Shown one piece after another: positions 9,733-20,293 of a stretch of 42,071 bases of DNA (position 1 is the first letter of the stretch; every line of letters starts with the position of its first letter). Under the pieces are notes generated by a model. The model was not told the origin of the DNA. It saw only the letters and a list, made by a program, of their open reading frames with translations, and searched no databases. Source of the DNA: Vavraia culicis subsp. floridensis (Eukaryota; Microsporidia; Pleistophoridae); assembly GCF_000192795.1 (NCBI RefSeq), contig NW_007360653.1, positions 1 to 42,071 of the forward strand. Direction: 5' to 3'. The translations under genes and the position numbers were made by a program.

Positions 9733-10371
9733 TTACAGCTCATAAGGTTCTCTATCCATTTGAATGCACCGATGAAACAGGTACAAACACGTTCTTAACG
9801 CCATTCTACTCCCCATATATGTTCCTATCTTAACTACGCACCTCTTAACCTCCTTTCCGTCCGTAACTACTCGAATGACTACGTCGTAGTCATTCACAAA
9901 AAAGAAGACGGCAACATCGGGAGCGAGCTTCAAGCTACGCAAGAACCTTATCATCTTGTTATAACCCACACTCACACTCTCCCCAACAAGAAGAGTGCCT
10001 ATATTGCATATCCAGCACATTCCACGTTTGTCTAACACGTTCTTGGCATAACAAGCGTTGAAAGTGCAGCCATCAAGATCGACTGCTATCAGTATGTGTG
10101 TGCCGCTCACTATCTTGTCAACTATGTTCTCGTACATCTCGCCCTTTTCTGTGTAGTACACGTAGTGATCGCCTCTATTTGGACTCATAATGCACAGCAC
10201 CTCCGAGCGCGCTACCGGATGTTTTTGAGAGAGTTCATTGTTGAATTTCAGCACTTTTCGACTGAGCGAATCGTTATGGCATGTGTAGATGAAGTATGAT
10301 ACAGAAAATATGAATATAAGAAAAAATACAAGGAAGAGGCAGAGAAGCTTAAGCCAACTCGTGGTCTTCAT
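9733..10371 (-). CDS. Type II single-pass membrane protein, family member A
   Basis: 212 aa. A short basic N-terminus (MKTTSWLK) precedes a long hydrophobic helix (about 8-30), then a luminal or extracellular domain of about 180 residues. There is no cleavage-site pattern, so it is probably an anchor. The domain has hydrophobic strands SEVLCIM (56-62) and HYVYYT (69-74), then WICNIGTLLVG (120-130), an amphipathic helix, APDVAVFFFVND (150-161), and a final helix SRMALRTCLYLFHRC (188-202). The same order appears in three other proteins of this window (20294-21022, 23961-24638, 39406-40350). Six cysteines in the domain could form disulphides. No CCC motif precedes the start. Function unknown; location in the secretory pathway or parasite surface is inferred from topology. 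Confidence 0.8.
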   Translation of the reverse strand: MKTTSWLKLLCLFLVFFLIFIFSVSYFIYTCHNDSLSRKVLKFNNELSQKHPVARSEVLCIMSPNRGDHYVYYTEKGEMYENIVDKIVSGTHILIAVDLDGCTFNACYAKNVLDKRGMCWICNIGTLLVGESVSVGYNKMIRFLRSLKLAPDVAVFFFVNDYDVVIRVVTDGKEVKRCVVKIGTYMGSRMALRTCLYLFHRCIQMDREPYEL

Positions 10372-11393
10372 GAGATATCGATAAAGTTGTCGGTTTTAAG
10401 TATTCGAATTCCGCCCAAAAGGTACAAATTAATCGCACTTATAGTCATATTTCAGAAAGATATCGAACAGGAATTATTGGAAGACACATATTCATTTAAT
10501 TCAGTGGTAGAATGTGATTTGGTGTTTAGATAGGATTACCACATCACGTTGAGCACGTAGTACCCTCCAAAACCATTATATTGTTTATCTCTGTATTCAG
10601 CTTTGGGATGCATTACCGCTCTGCTGCTCAGTATTGCACAAATTAAACAGCTCAGGAACACGCCATCGGCATTTTACGCGCGTGATGCTGTGTTATAGTT
10701 CATTCGTGGTTTTTGAGAGTGGAGCAGAATCAAACTCATATATTACACCGATTGCTCTTCATATCACTACATCGCACCATTTGTGAGTAAACTTTTGCGA
10801 GATATCACCAACTCAAGCCTGTCCGCCGTTGATCCATAAAGAAGCGCCTGACACACCGCATGTTGATGCAGGCGAGTTACAACATTGCCGAATTCAAAGA
10901 CCCGCAAACCATTGGTACGTTTAAGTGCGTAAGTCAAAGCAAACACACGTAACAAATCTGCTTATTTATGGATCGCTCCTATGATATAGGAAAATACATA
11001 CAGCTAGCATTGTTGTACCTGGTCTCTCACGAATGAGCAACACTTCGTAGCAGGCTATTGCTGTTCAGACAGTTTTACCTACAAAAAACTTTGACAGCGT
11101 CGCAATTTCTTCTACAGAAGAACTCTTGCCATCATAAAGATAGGCCACAGGACCAGTACGTCTCGTTGTATCTTTAGCAAGATTATGGTACTCAACAGAA
11201 CCGCCAGTAAAACATTCAAGACAAGAATTCTTGAAAAGAATAAATGCAATTTACTAAACCGTGATCTACATTGAAGTAAAGCATACGATCATATCACGAA
11301 CAGCTCGCTTAAAATATTACCTGGGAAATATTTTACATAGAAATATTCTAATGCTCAAATCGGTGCCGAGACACGTTACAGCAGCACTTAAGC
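10372..11393. other. Gene-poor intergenic region
   Basis: About 1 kb. The part 10590-10960 is less AT-rich than its surroundings and has a 62-codon minus-strand ORF (10767-10955) of no recognisable kind. It could be a decayed gene or an unrecognised RNA. Confidence 0.4.
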
Positions 11394-12368
11394 TCAGAAA
11401 TACTCGTCCACACTCACAAATAGGAAATCAACCAGATATACGTAGAACTCAAAACAGATCTCTCTGGCACCAGCATCCTCAACATCGAGCAACAGTACCT
11501 CATGCATGTATGCTAGGAGGCGCAACAAATGATACGCATTACACTGCTTCTCCAGATCAAATTTGCCGTATCTCTTCTTTTCCTCGGCTGTAAACAGCGT
11601 GTAGTAGCAAAGTATCTTAAAACAGAGCATAACATGTTTGATAAACTCCTCCAACTCTTCGGAGTATATTGTCGGTTTATTTACCATCATAAATGATCGG
11701 AACTCTTCAAGTATCTCAGTTATGTTGCTGTTGATAGATTTGTTTGGCTTGGTGTACGAATATATACTCGTATTTTCATTTCTGTTGCCAACAATCACTT
11801 CATCTGCTACCAATGCATTCATTTCGGTATCGTTCTGTATGTTTTTCTTGTCCACCTCGTTTTCTAGGCCCTGGATGTCGCTTCGTGCATTTTCGTCGTC
11901 TTTCATACCATCCGTACCATTTTTCAGACTTTGTCCTTTTTCTAGCCTGTCATCATTTCTGCCACTTTCTCCTTCTTCTATCCAGTCACCATCTCTCCCA
12001 CCCGTTTGTTTCTCGCCAATCAGCAAGTCCACCTCGTCCTCATCGACATTCTCCTCCACAGCCAGGCCTCTACCTCCCCTATTTCCAATCATCGCACGCT
12101 CGTAATCCTCAACCATTTTAGCCTTCAGAACGGTCGGCATGTACAAAAAGCCGTTGTTATATCTCACCATGCTGATCTTAAACTTCCTTATAGTCTCTAT
12201 CGTGGATGGAAATATTTGTGTGTCATCTGCAGGCACGTTCAAATTAGAAAGCGTTTTTAGAACGTACAAACCATACAGGTCATTCTGTACGCTTGTTACA
12301 CGGCATTCCAACCACTCCTCGTTTATTTTTTTGTACACGTAGTTGTTTACGTTGAACTGGTCTGACAT
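11394..12368 (-). CDS. MRG-domain (EAF3/MRG15-like) chromatin protein
   Basis: 324 aa from the ATG at 12368, chosen over the ATG 15 nt upstream because the sequence between them contains the CCC motif (12376-12374). Residues 1-60 form a small beta-rich module (VYKKINEEWLECRV...GLYVL) of chromo-barrel or Tudor type. About 90-195 is acidic and disordered. From about 205, NITEILEEFRSF, then a helix with FKILCYYTLF and YHLLRLLAYMHEVLL, and a terminal YLVDFLF match the MRG fold: the family has IL-DY, a helix carrying LLY-FE, G-EHLLRL---LP--L and YL--FL. MRG proteins recruit NuA4 acetyltransferase and Rpd3S deacetylase to H3K36-methylated chromatin. The histone-binding aromatic cage cannot be judged by eye. 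Confidence 0.72.
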   Translation of the reverse strand: MSDQFNVNNYVYKKINEEWLECRVTSVQNDLYGLYVLKTLSNLNVPADDTQIFPSTIETIRKFKISMVRYNNGFLYMPTVLKAKMVEDYERAMIGNRGGRGLAVEENVDEDEVDLLIGEKQTGGRDGDWIEEGESGRNDDRLEKGQSLKNGTDGMKDDENARSDIQGLENEVDKKNIQNDTEMNALVADEVIVGNRNENTSIYSYTKPNKSINSNITEILEEFRSFMMVNKPTIYSEELEEFIKHVMLCFKILCYYTLFTAEEKKRYGKFDLEKQCNAYHLLRLLAYMHEVLLLDVEDAGAREICFEFYVYLVDFLFVSVDEYF

Positions 12369-13928
12369 GGAATGGGCTGACATTTTGCAATAAATTAATT
12401 CTGCGGTACAGAAGCTCGTGTTGCAATATCTCAGCTATGGATGTGTTATACAGTTTCGTTAGAGAGTGCTTAGCCCAAAATGAGTGTACTGTCAGCGGGT
12501 GCTAGTGAAGCTGTTGTAAATTATACCGTGCCATACGTATGTCACCGATCTGCCTGGTTGCGTAAGTAAAACTGCCAGCGACATGCTCAGCCTTTTCATC
12601 ACAAAATGTGTGTAAACCACGTGTTATGCATCATAAATTGAATACCGGACCGAGCAGAACCACCGCATCATATCATCATGCACCTATGGCAAGATCCATC
12701 TTACATACGTGATATAACGACATCCACCCTTACCACATAAAATAACCGTATAAGCTCTTAAGATCAAGTAAACGTGCTACATTGCAATGGATTGTAGACC
12801 GTAGGTTCTGCTGGTGTATGTGGCCGTTCCCTATTTAGTGTTCGCATGGTGCCACTTTGATTGGTACACGGTTCTACTACGGTTACGGTGATATTCGCTA
12901 TGATGCAGGCATAGTATTTGTGCATCGTTTCGTTGTTCAGCTATTTTAAGAGTGACCGTGCTCAATTCGTAACCGGTATTATTACCAACATTCCATTTTT
13001 AGTACGGTTCTCCATCCCTGTTTTTGATTTTGCAGCTGGATGGTAAAACATTTCAACGCGTCCAACACTACAGCGGATTATCTACCGATAATGCTTCAAG
13101 CAATAAACGTAGTTAAATGCAAAATACGACCATGGTATTGATTACGTACGCATTGGTGGCCCACGCGGGTGTAACACCGAGTGTATGTCCCGGACAGCTT
13201 CTTATATTAAGTGACATAAATGACCGGTACTAGGCAAGCACCCTGCTGTTATGATTCGGTTACCGCATCGGTGCATTCATTAAAGAAGGCCTGTCTAACC
13301 CGGAGTCATCCGTGATGAGCGTTCTGAAATGCGTAAAATTTTTATAAAAATTATTTCCTATTTTAAACGATCATAATTGCTAATTTTGTTTGCTATACCC
13401 GTAATTAAAGCGATCTGTGTGCAACCACCCAAACCATGGAAATGTTATTTGAATTGATTAAAATTCAATTTACACTCATTTTCAGACATTTTTGACATAA
13501 AATGGTCGAAACGAACTGCGTTCACAAACATGCCCTGGCGTGATACGGTATTAAATGCCGGTTGATTAGATAAACCGCTTTGCACCCATTCTGTGTACGC
13601 CATCGGTGCCTATATGCAACATCATCGGTCCGTAATGTCCAAAATAGGCATGGCGGACTGTTTGATTGTCCATCACGAGCCGCACAGATTTTCAGCATCG
13701 GTTATGTTTGTGCCGGATCATCGCTGGTTTTCGCACTCATATCAAAATACTTCGGTTGCCATGCGGATATGAGGGCGATAATCAAAGCTGGTGATGAACT
13801 AGACGTAGAAAACTTGCACTACGAAGTACTACACTATCGATCGGTGTTATTACCATCTAAAGTACGGTTTTTAGTGCATCGGTGTAAATCACAAAGAAAG
13901 ACCGTCTTTAATTACCACCCTTATAGCA
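12369..13928. other. Intergenic region with minor ORFs only
   Basis: About 1.56 kb. An ATG at 12480 with CCC 2 nt upstream opens only 29 codons and runs into a GTAAGT (see findings). An ATG at 13435 with CCC nearby opens 19 codons. Between about 12800 and 13900 short phrases recur imperfectly (CGGTTAC, GCATCGGTG, AGTACGGTT), giving the look of decayed sequence. The open frame 13580-14146 mostly overlaps the next gene in another frame and is not supported. Confidence 0.4.
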
Positions 13929-14570
13929 ATGCTGTTTACCTGCAAATTCTGCATCAGGAGCAATCTGTCAGCATACAACGATCTTCTCTACTGTCCAAAA
14001 TGCAAAATTTATCTAAAAGAAAAGGACGGCCGCCTTTTTTACCACTACGTGCCATCGAAGATAGATGGCACCTTCCGCTCGCTGAGCGATCTTTTGTGTG
14101 CGAAATGCAGGACGATGAACACCACGATAACATGCACAAATTTTGATGATTTTTATAAAAAGGTACAATATTGCGATATGTGCAAGGTTAGGGGGTATAT
14201 GGTGCTGCGCAACAATTTCTATAAAAACTTGCCATTGTGCCACATGGTAAGACGGAAGTACAAGCTGCTGTCATACGTAATTATAACACTTTTGATGTTG
14301 ATAATGTATCAGTATGCGCTGTCCAGGAACTTAATTGTGTTCGTTGATGAAGTATACACGCATAGGTTCAGTTTTCTGAAACTCGGGACAAAACTTGCGG
14401 TTTACTGGGCCCTGCGCGATCACAGCAACATAAGATTGTTCGTTCTTATGGGCTGGGCATGGTGTAGCATGTTCTGTAAATATGAAAGCGTGTTTGTTGT
14501 GCGAATATCGAGCGGTCTGATAGATGATGGTTTTATTGATAGATTTCACCGTTTACAAATAGGTTATTGA
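13929..14570 (+). CDS. Ima1/Samp1-like zinc-ribbon inner nuclear membrane protein
   Basis: 213 aa; a CCC motif lies 8 nt upstream (13918-13920). Four Cys pairs form two zinc-ribbon-like units: C5-x2-C8 with C22-x2-C25 (CKFC...YCPKCKIY), and C57-x2-C60 with C82-x2-C85 (LLCAKCRTMNT...YCDMC). This spacing and context match the Ima1 N-terminal domain of fungal Ima1 and animal Samp1/TMEM201 (CWFC...CPSCEQYNGF, then LLC-RC---Q, then Y-LC--C). A membrane helix follows at about 113-130 and further hydrophobic segments occur at about 150-190. Family members sit in the inner nuclear membrane and link chromatin or the spindle pole to the cytoskeleton through the LINC complex. The neighbouring MZT1 gene is also microtubule-related, which may be chance. 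Confidence 0.6.
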   Translation: MLFTCKFCIRSNLSAYNDLLYCPKCKIYLKEKDGRLFYHYVPSKIDGTFRSLSDLLCAKCRTMNTTITCTNFDDFYKKVQYCDMCKVRGYMVLRNNFYKNLPLCHMVRRKYKLLSYVIITLLMLIMYQYALSRNLIVFVDEVYTHRFSFLKLGTKLAVYWALRDHSNIRLFVLMGWAWCSMFCKYESVFVVRISSGLIDDGFIDRFHRLQIGY

Positions 14571-15247
14571 TGAAATAAACATAGATGTGATATTTTGTAT
14601 AGCTTAAATTGTTTGAACACTGCTCATACAGTGCTTCTGCGGGCAGCATCTGTTCGTTTGGTAGATGCAAAAGACCGTGTAATAACAGGTTTTTGTACTG
14701 CTGTATGACATCGAAGAAATGTGGTTAACAAACTGGTATTTGGTGTTTGTGTAGGATATGTGTGCTAGCACGGAATATTCACAACATGAATGAACAGCCA
14801 TAATTCAGATTTTGGCATACAGAGCTCAGCAGCACTGTCAGAATGTAGAAATAGCTAGTGTTCTTAGTTTTTTACTAAAAGCATGTTTTTTAACGCCTAG
14901 GCTTTTTAATCAATTCAAATTCATTGGAGAGAGACGTACCGAATGGGAGAACAAATACCAGGGTAAATGAAAATTGCACTGTGAATGTAAGACACTAGGT
15001 TGTATGCTAACGCAGATTGCTTGTGTTTTTGAATGAATGTTAAAGATAATTTAGCCATTATGCTCTTGATTGAACTCTTTTTAGATCCACAGCTATTCAT
15101 ATCACAAGTATGTTTCTTGCGTGCCGGTATATCCTGTGGAAAGCTTTGGTATTCGTATTTTAGTTGGGCGAGCGTGCACCATAGAGAATAAAAGATTTTG
15201 GCAATGTTTGTAGTGCGCAAAAAATTAAAAACGTTGAGGCCCATAAA
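14571..15247. other. Intergenic region
   Basis: About 680 bp. Minus-strand open frames at 14604-14801 and 14921-15316 have no recognisable content; the latter overlaps MZT1 antisense. The MZT1 CCC motif is at 15240-15242. Confidence 0.45.
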
Positions 15248-15412
15248 ATGACGAAGGAGAAAAAAGAGCTGCTCCTCGAAATATCGAACAAGTTGGACAT
15301 CACGTTCAGTGAACAAATGATTGACATTGCACTGGACATGCTGGAGGGTGGTATGAGTGTAGAGAACATGATAGTGATTTTAGAAGAGATGAGAGTTGAT
15401 GTGGATGGATGA
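15248..15412 (+). CDS. MZT1: MOZART1-like gamma-tubulin complex subunit, 54 aa
   Basis: A short complete ORF (ATG 15248, TGA 15410-15412) with CCC 5 nt upstream. The 54-aa product begins MTKEKKELLLEISNKLDI and contains MIDIALDMLEGGMSVENM followed by a terminal helix ending EEMRVDVDG. This matches MOZART1 throughout: the family reads LLEIS-LLNTGL-, then ETL--C--L-E-GINPEALS--I-EL. Three short helices are predicted, as in MZT1. The protein binds the N-termini of gamma-tubulin complex proteins and is needed to assemble and recruit microtubule nucleation sites at the spindle pole. It is shorter than animal (82 aa) or yeast versions because both ends are trimmed. Confidence rests on full-length pattern match, length and start motif. 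Confidence 0.82.
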   Translation: MTKEKKELLLEISNKLDITFSEQMIDIALDMLEGGMSVENMIVILEEMRVDVDG

Positions 15413-17242
15413 TTGGTACTGTGCTATCATAGGTAAAGTTCATTTGTACATAATAGAACAGTGATCCAGGCCTTATTGGTGCTGGTATGGTGAGTTTATT
15501 GCTGAAAGGTATATTCTAGCCAAAAATACCTGAAAGACAAGTATGTGAGATAAATAATATCTGTGCCATGTCTTGGCGGTGTATTATCTTTAATTATTTT
15601 TGAGATTGTAACAGAACGGGCTGCAATTGATACATAGAATTGTAAACGTAGGGTGATCAAGCAGAATATGCTGACATATTCTGGGCCAGGGTTTACGTTT
15701 TGCCAGAAAGGACAAAAAACATTTGCCTCGTACCGCTGTCTTCGCTTCGGATGCTGCGCTGTAGCAACTGGTTGTGGTATTATGAACTCAGCAAAAAACA
15801 TGCGATTAAAGGCCAATGTGTTGATTAAAAGTCTTTTGGCGCGCTCGTTCCTGTCTGTGCGTCATAAATGTAAATGAGGTTTATTGGTAAAAGTTAAATG
15901 ATCGTACGGCACCTCAGCGTTAGTATGGTGTGATAAGATTAATTTCGTGCTGAGAACAAATCAAACTGAGGAATGGTAACGGTTATTTGGAAGTTTCTAA
16001 GCCTCAAATTCAACTAGGGCTAAGTCTGAGAGGGATCATGGTCAAGGCAGCTGTTGATGGATACGCTACGTAAGCCTGTGTTTGTTTTTTTTCTCCGATA
16101 GATCACAATAATTGTGCCAAAGGAATCAGCTCGTTGATGAGTTGCTCGTGTAGGTTTTTAATCCTGCAGCTATTCTGAAACATTTAAGCTGTGATAAACG
16201 CTTTGTAGGTAGAGGTGATCTGTACATAAGCAAGAATTGCACCAAACTGTGTTCGTGTAATATTAGTTCAGATTTTCGCCAAGGGTAAACGCATACCAAC
16301 AAACAACTGTTAAACAATTAATTGGTGGTAAAAAAGAAAGAAACATGTGAATGGCCATAGCAACGTGGATATGAGGTGAGAGTGCGTACACGAATGGCAG
16401 CTCGAAATAGTAAAATGAGTAGAATATGAAAATTAATGAGAAGAAAAGTTAGTAGAACAATTAGTAATCTATCCCGGGATATAAAAGTTATTAAGTTCAT
16501 TTAATTAATTAAAAATAATCTTTTGTACAATCTTTATACTCTTTACTGTAATAAGTAAATTTATTGATCATCAAATATTTTAATGCGCGCCCAAAACTAA
16601 AATTACTTCCAAAACGTTTAATTCGCACTGATAAGTTAAACTTAGTCCGTACGGATTGGCCATTTTTACATCAAATAATTAGTCGTTCATCACAAGCACG
16701 AACTAAAATTTAGGCTGAACTGTCAGCACACACGCTTACCAACCTGAAAGGAGTTGCGAAAGACGGTATCTTCATTGTGTTGGATGTTGCTGTATAAAAA
16801 CGTAATTAAGCATGTTTTCAACGAGAAAGGGTACTACCGCCATGCTACTAGAAGAACATTTCAGCTCATTGTTGCTGTTTGTTGAGTTTCATTTAACAAA
16901 CATGTTTTTGAAAATAATGGGATTTAAACGTGAAACGATGAATACACCAGTGAGTGTACAGTGTTGCTAACAATCAGCTATAAACAATCACTCCGCGATC
17001 ATTTTTGCACTAAATAATATTCATTCAACCATTTATGGTAGTACCAAAATAGTGCCGGTGTTGATCTGAAGTAACAACATCGTATCATTTTGGAATGATC
17101 ACATGGAATAGCCAACAACATACAAATTTATTTTATGAGGTAATCATGGAAAAACGCGTGCATGTTCGATTAACGGGCACCAAAAAATTGTATCTTGCTG
17201 CAACCATTCGGCCAACACTGCCTGTTAAGGCAAATTACAAAC
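15413..17242. other. Gene-poor AT-rich region
   Basis: About 1.8 kb. It holds a possible transposase scrap at 15653-15877 (listed separately); the rest, especially 16500-17090, is very AT-rich and featureless. Confidence 0.45.
15653..15877 (+). mobile_element. Possible decayed Merlin/ISXO2-type transposase fragment
   Basis: An open stretch encodes FCQKGQ, then YRCLRFGCC, then a GxxMNSAKNMRLK-like segment and a hydrophobic helix (VLIKSLLA). Merlin/IS1595-type transposases common in microsporidia have an N-terminal zinc ribbon (C-x2-C...RC---C-----S---G--F) followed by a basic-hydrophobic helix. Downstream sequence is broken by stops and I found no DDE motif. The opposite strand is also open here (15496-15816), which weakens the call. 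Confidence 0.25.
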
Positions 17243-17389
17243 TCATTTTACCATCGTTTTCTTCGATGCCTCGTCTACCACAGTGAATTTGTATATAAAT
17301 CCCCAGAAAATTATCATGACCACGAATAGCACCGTTACAAACATAAGCCTTTCTTTGAATCTTAGATGAAAAACAAGAAATTCTACCAT
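17243..17389 (-). CDS. Small single-pass membrane protein, 48 aa
   Basis: ATG at 17389 directly abuts a CCC (coding strand CCCATG). The product has a basic start (LRFKERL), one hydrophobic helix (about 15-33, MFVTVLFVVMIIFWGFIY) and a short charged tail ending KKTMVK. Upstream in-frame codons to 17464 exist but lack the start motif. Size and topology resemble small ER or mitosome translocon subunits, but no family motif is visible. Moderately likely to be a real gene; function unknown. Confidence 0.4.
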   Translation of the reverse strand: MVEFLVFHLRFKERLMFVTVLFVVMIIFWGFIYKFTVVDEASKKTMVK

Positions 17390-20293
17390 GGGTTGTAATT
17401 GATCTTTCGTTAAATAAATACGTAGAAAGAGTTCGCAGCACTTTATTGCATGTGATACAACCATGTTAGCGTATCACACCGATCGTATGATGAGCTGTAC
17501 GCGGTCAGGTAAGTGTCGTGGTTTGTTAGCCCTATGCTTGCTCGATATATGAGTTGTATTTATGAGTTGATTGAGTGGTGGAAGAAGCAATGAAGTGTAG
17601 TAAATTTATCGTAATTTAATAATTTGGTCTGCTATTTTACGTAGTAATTAACAAACAAAATAATACAAAATCTTTAGAATGGTAATACAAGCTCATATTA
17701 TCGACTATACATCCCACTTCAACTTGAACATTGGTGTAACGCCGTCCGTAATATGCTCTTCACGGAAATGACCGCTATCAACAGTAAAGGCGCATATTAT
17801 GTGCCTAAAATTGAGCTTCTACATACATCACAGTTCTTGAGAATAGTTCTACAGCGAACTATCCAGGGATTTAACATTAGGTAGAACATTCGGAATCGTG
17901 CTTCTGAGTTGATTTGCAATGCACTTGAACACAATGAGTTACATCTACTTAACAATTACTCGTAATCTTAATTGCCGGTCATAGACATTTATGTGCGCAT
18001 ATAGTACATTAATCGTTGTAATTTATCGCACTGCGTACAGAGAACATCATTTGTTCACAATTTGTGCATATTGTGATGAAAAACAGGTAACATGAATATT
18101 TTGATCAATAAAATGATGTTATACATCGTTTCGTTATCCAAAACCTAAAATATAGGCAACAAAAACAATAGTTTTGATCCATTTCTTTGAAGATGTCAAT
18201 AAAATATCACAAATTACTATTTATTGGTCTTTCTGTCCGGAATTTGATTCATAAATTGTGAAAATATGAATTCTTAGTCGTAACATACATTTAATAGATT
18301 TACTTGCATGTGGTTTTTGCTGTTGTTCACAAGCGGAATGTTAAGGAAAAATTAACAATCACTTACAGCAGCCACTATCCACCACAACCATATTTTAATT
18401 TCGCATTTTTAGTGCACAACAATGAGTGTAGTAATTGCTTGTTGCGGTTTCCTTTAAAAATGTCGTTGTTGAGAATTATTGAATTGTTTTCAGATGCAAT
18501 CTGGAATCATCGTCATCAGAGAAGCGGTGAGCACAGAATAAATTGTTGACATTGAACTACAAATTGGTAGTCATTTTTGGTTCCAGCGTGAAAGAAAAGT
18601 GTGTACGTGTGCGAATAAACATGATTTCAGTAGAGAAAGCAACGACTAATACATAATTGATACAGAAGATGTATTCGTACCCATAATGTGGCTTTAATTG
18701 CAAGATAGAACTCGTTAGCTTTTATTGAAATATACAAAACAGATCTTTTCGTAGTCTCTAACTTTAAAACAGAGGAATATGCATAATCCCGTTTATTAGG
18801 CTGTATCATAGCCAAACAACGGTAGTATCTGACTTTTATTGATCTCAGACAAAACAAATACGTTTAAATTTTCAAACTTTGCGGCGTACTCATGTCAAAT
18901 TCACAAGTTGTGGCATGTCATGTGATCAATTATTACAAAAATAGAAATTTTTGTTAATTATGGATTAAAATTTACATTACGCGTTAAGACAGCGTAAATG
19001 ATGAAAATCGAACATATTCTCCCCTAACATGCGCTTAAATAAATAAAACATGGTTCTTTGTGCTGTTCATTTAGTGGTTTAATCAAAACCTGCAAATATT
19101 GATTGAACTATATCATGCTTTGCTAATATCATTGCAGAATGCAGGATTAAAGTGATTTCGCACTGTTAAGTATATTTTTCATTTTCGTAGTAGATAGGAC
19201 AGAAATCGGGCCTTTTCTGCTGAAGGTAAATTTAGTGATTTACACAGCAAAAATACCTAAACAACACGCTTTTTTGGTTCGCAGGACCGACAACGACAAC
19301 TAATCTTCGATTCATGACAAATATCAGTGCACCGACCCACACTGCAATTTAGCGTACATCCGAGCACAATATAAAGGTGTTCAGCAACTGCAGAAGTGTC
19401 CTTAACACACAAGCTGTGACTTATGCGACACATCTCGTCTGGGATTACGCTGGTGAATTCTTAGCCTCGGAGGTTTTCAAATGGACATAATTTACGGCAA
19501 TTTAACATTTAGCAAAGGAAGCATGTTCAGAATTCGCACATCTTCAGCACTTCCAGACGAAATGTCATGCGCTTTGCCACCTATATTTTCCACAAAATGG
19601 ACATTTTTTCTGTATATTGAGGTGACTACGCCATACCCAACCAAGCGGTAGGCATGCATTAATGTGTCACCCTACCCGAGCTTTGTCAAACAAAACAATT
19701 TAGCTTTGCAAAAATACCGAAAATAAAGGCCTGTTTACCACTCTTACAGGGTTGCATACGATATTTGCTTAGACGGAAAAAATAATTTCTAATAACCAAG
19801 AAAGCATTAACAATGATGTAAGGAGAGTATTGATTATCAGATAAGCATATTTTGTATGAAATGGAGTACTTACTAATATTTAAACATCTTTCTTGGTGTG
19901 GTGTGTATTATTTATTTACTAAAACAGTATTTTTCGTGGATGTATTCGTATGAAAGAAATTGTTGAATTATATCATGAGAAGTTTACTATAACGGTACAA
20001 ATAACAGTGCAGAGGACATCGTACTGCACACAAACAATGCGAGCATACCATTGTGAAATACTGCTATATGTTGTACTAGTGCCATTAAAGACAAATTACG
20101 CACACATACACCATTTTTTGGCTTAACAGGACTCAAAAAATTGGAAAGATTGTGAGGCGATTCCACACTGCAAAGAAGACAATACCGGATCAAAAAATGA
20201 CAATTTGGTACCGTAATCAAGCACTTTATAGGTACATCCGATACAAAACATTAAGCGCTGATTCGTAACATGCTAAGAAAGAACTTTAATGAC
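17390..20293. other. Large gene-poor region
   Basis: About 2.9 kb without a supported gene. Most is strongly AT-rich. The stretch 19270-19700 is less AT-rich (for example GCCTCGGAGG near 19465), but no ORF, tRNA or known RNA motif could be recognised. Confidence 0.45.

Noticed and set aside
10490..10560. tRNA-like D arm ATTC-AGTGGTA-GAAT
   Set aside because: The D-arm pattern is attractive, but no acceptor stem, anticodon arm or T loop can be drawn around it.
13580..14146. 188-codon ORF
   Set aside because: Its second half overlaps the Ima1-like gene in another frame, and its first half has no start motif or recognisable content.
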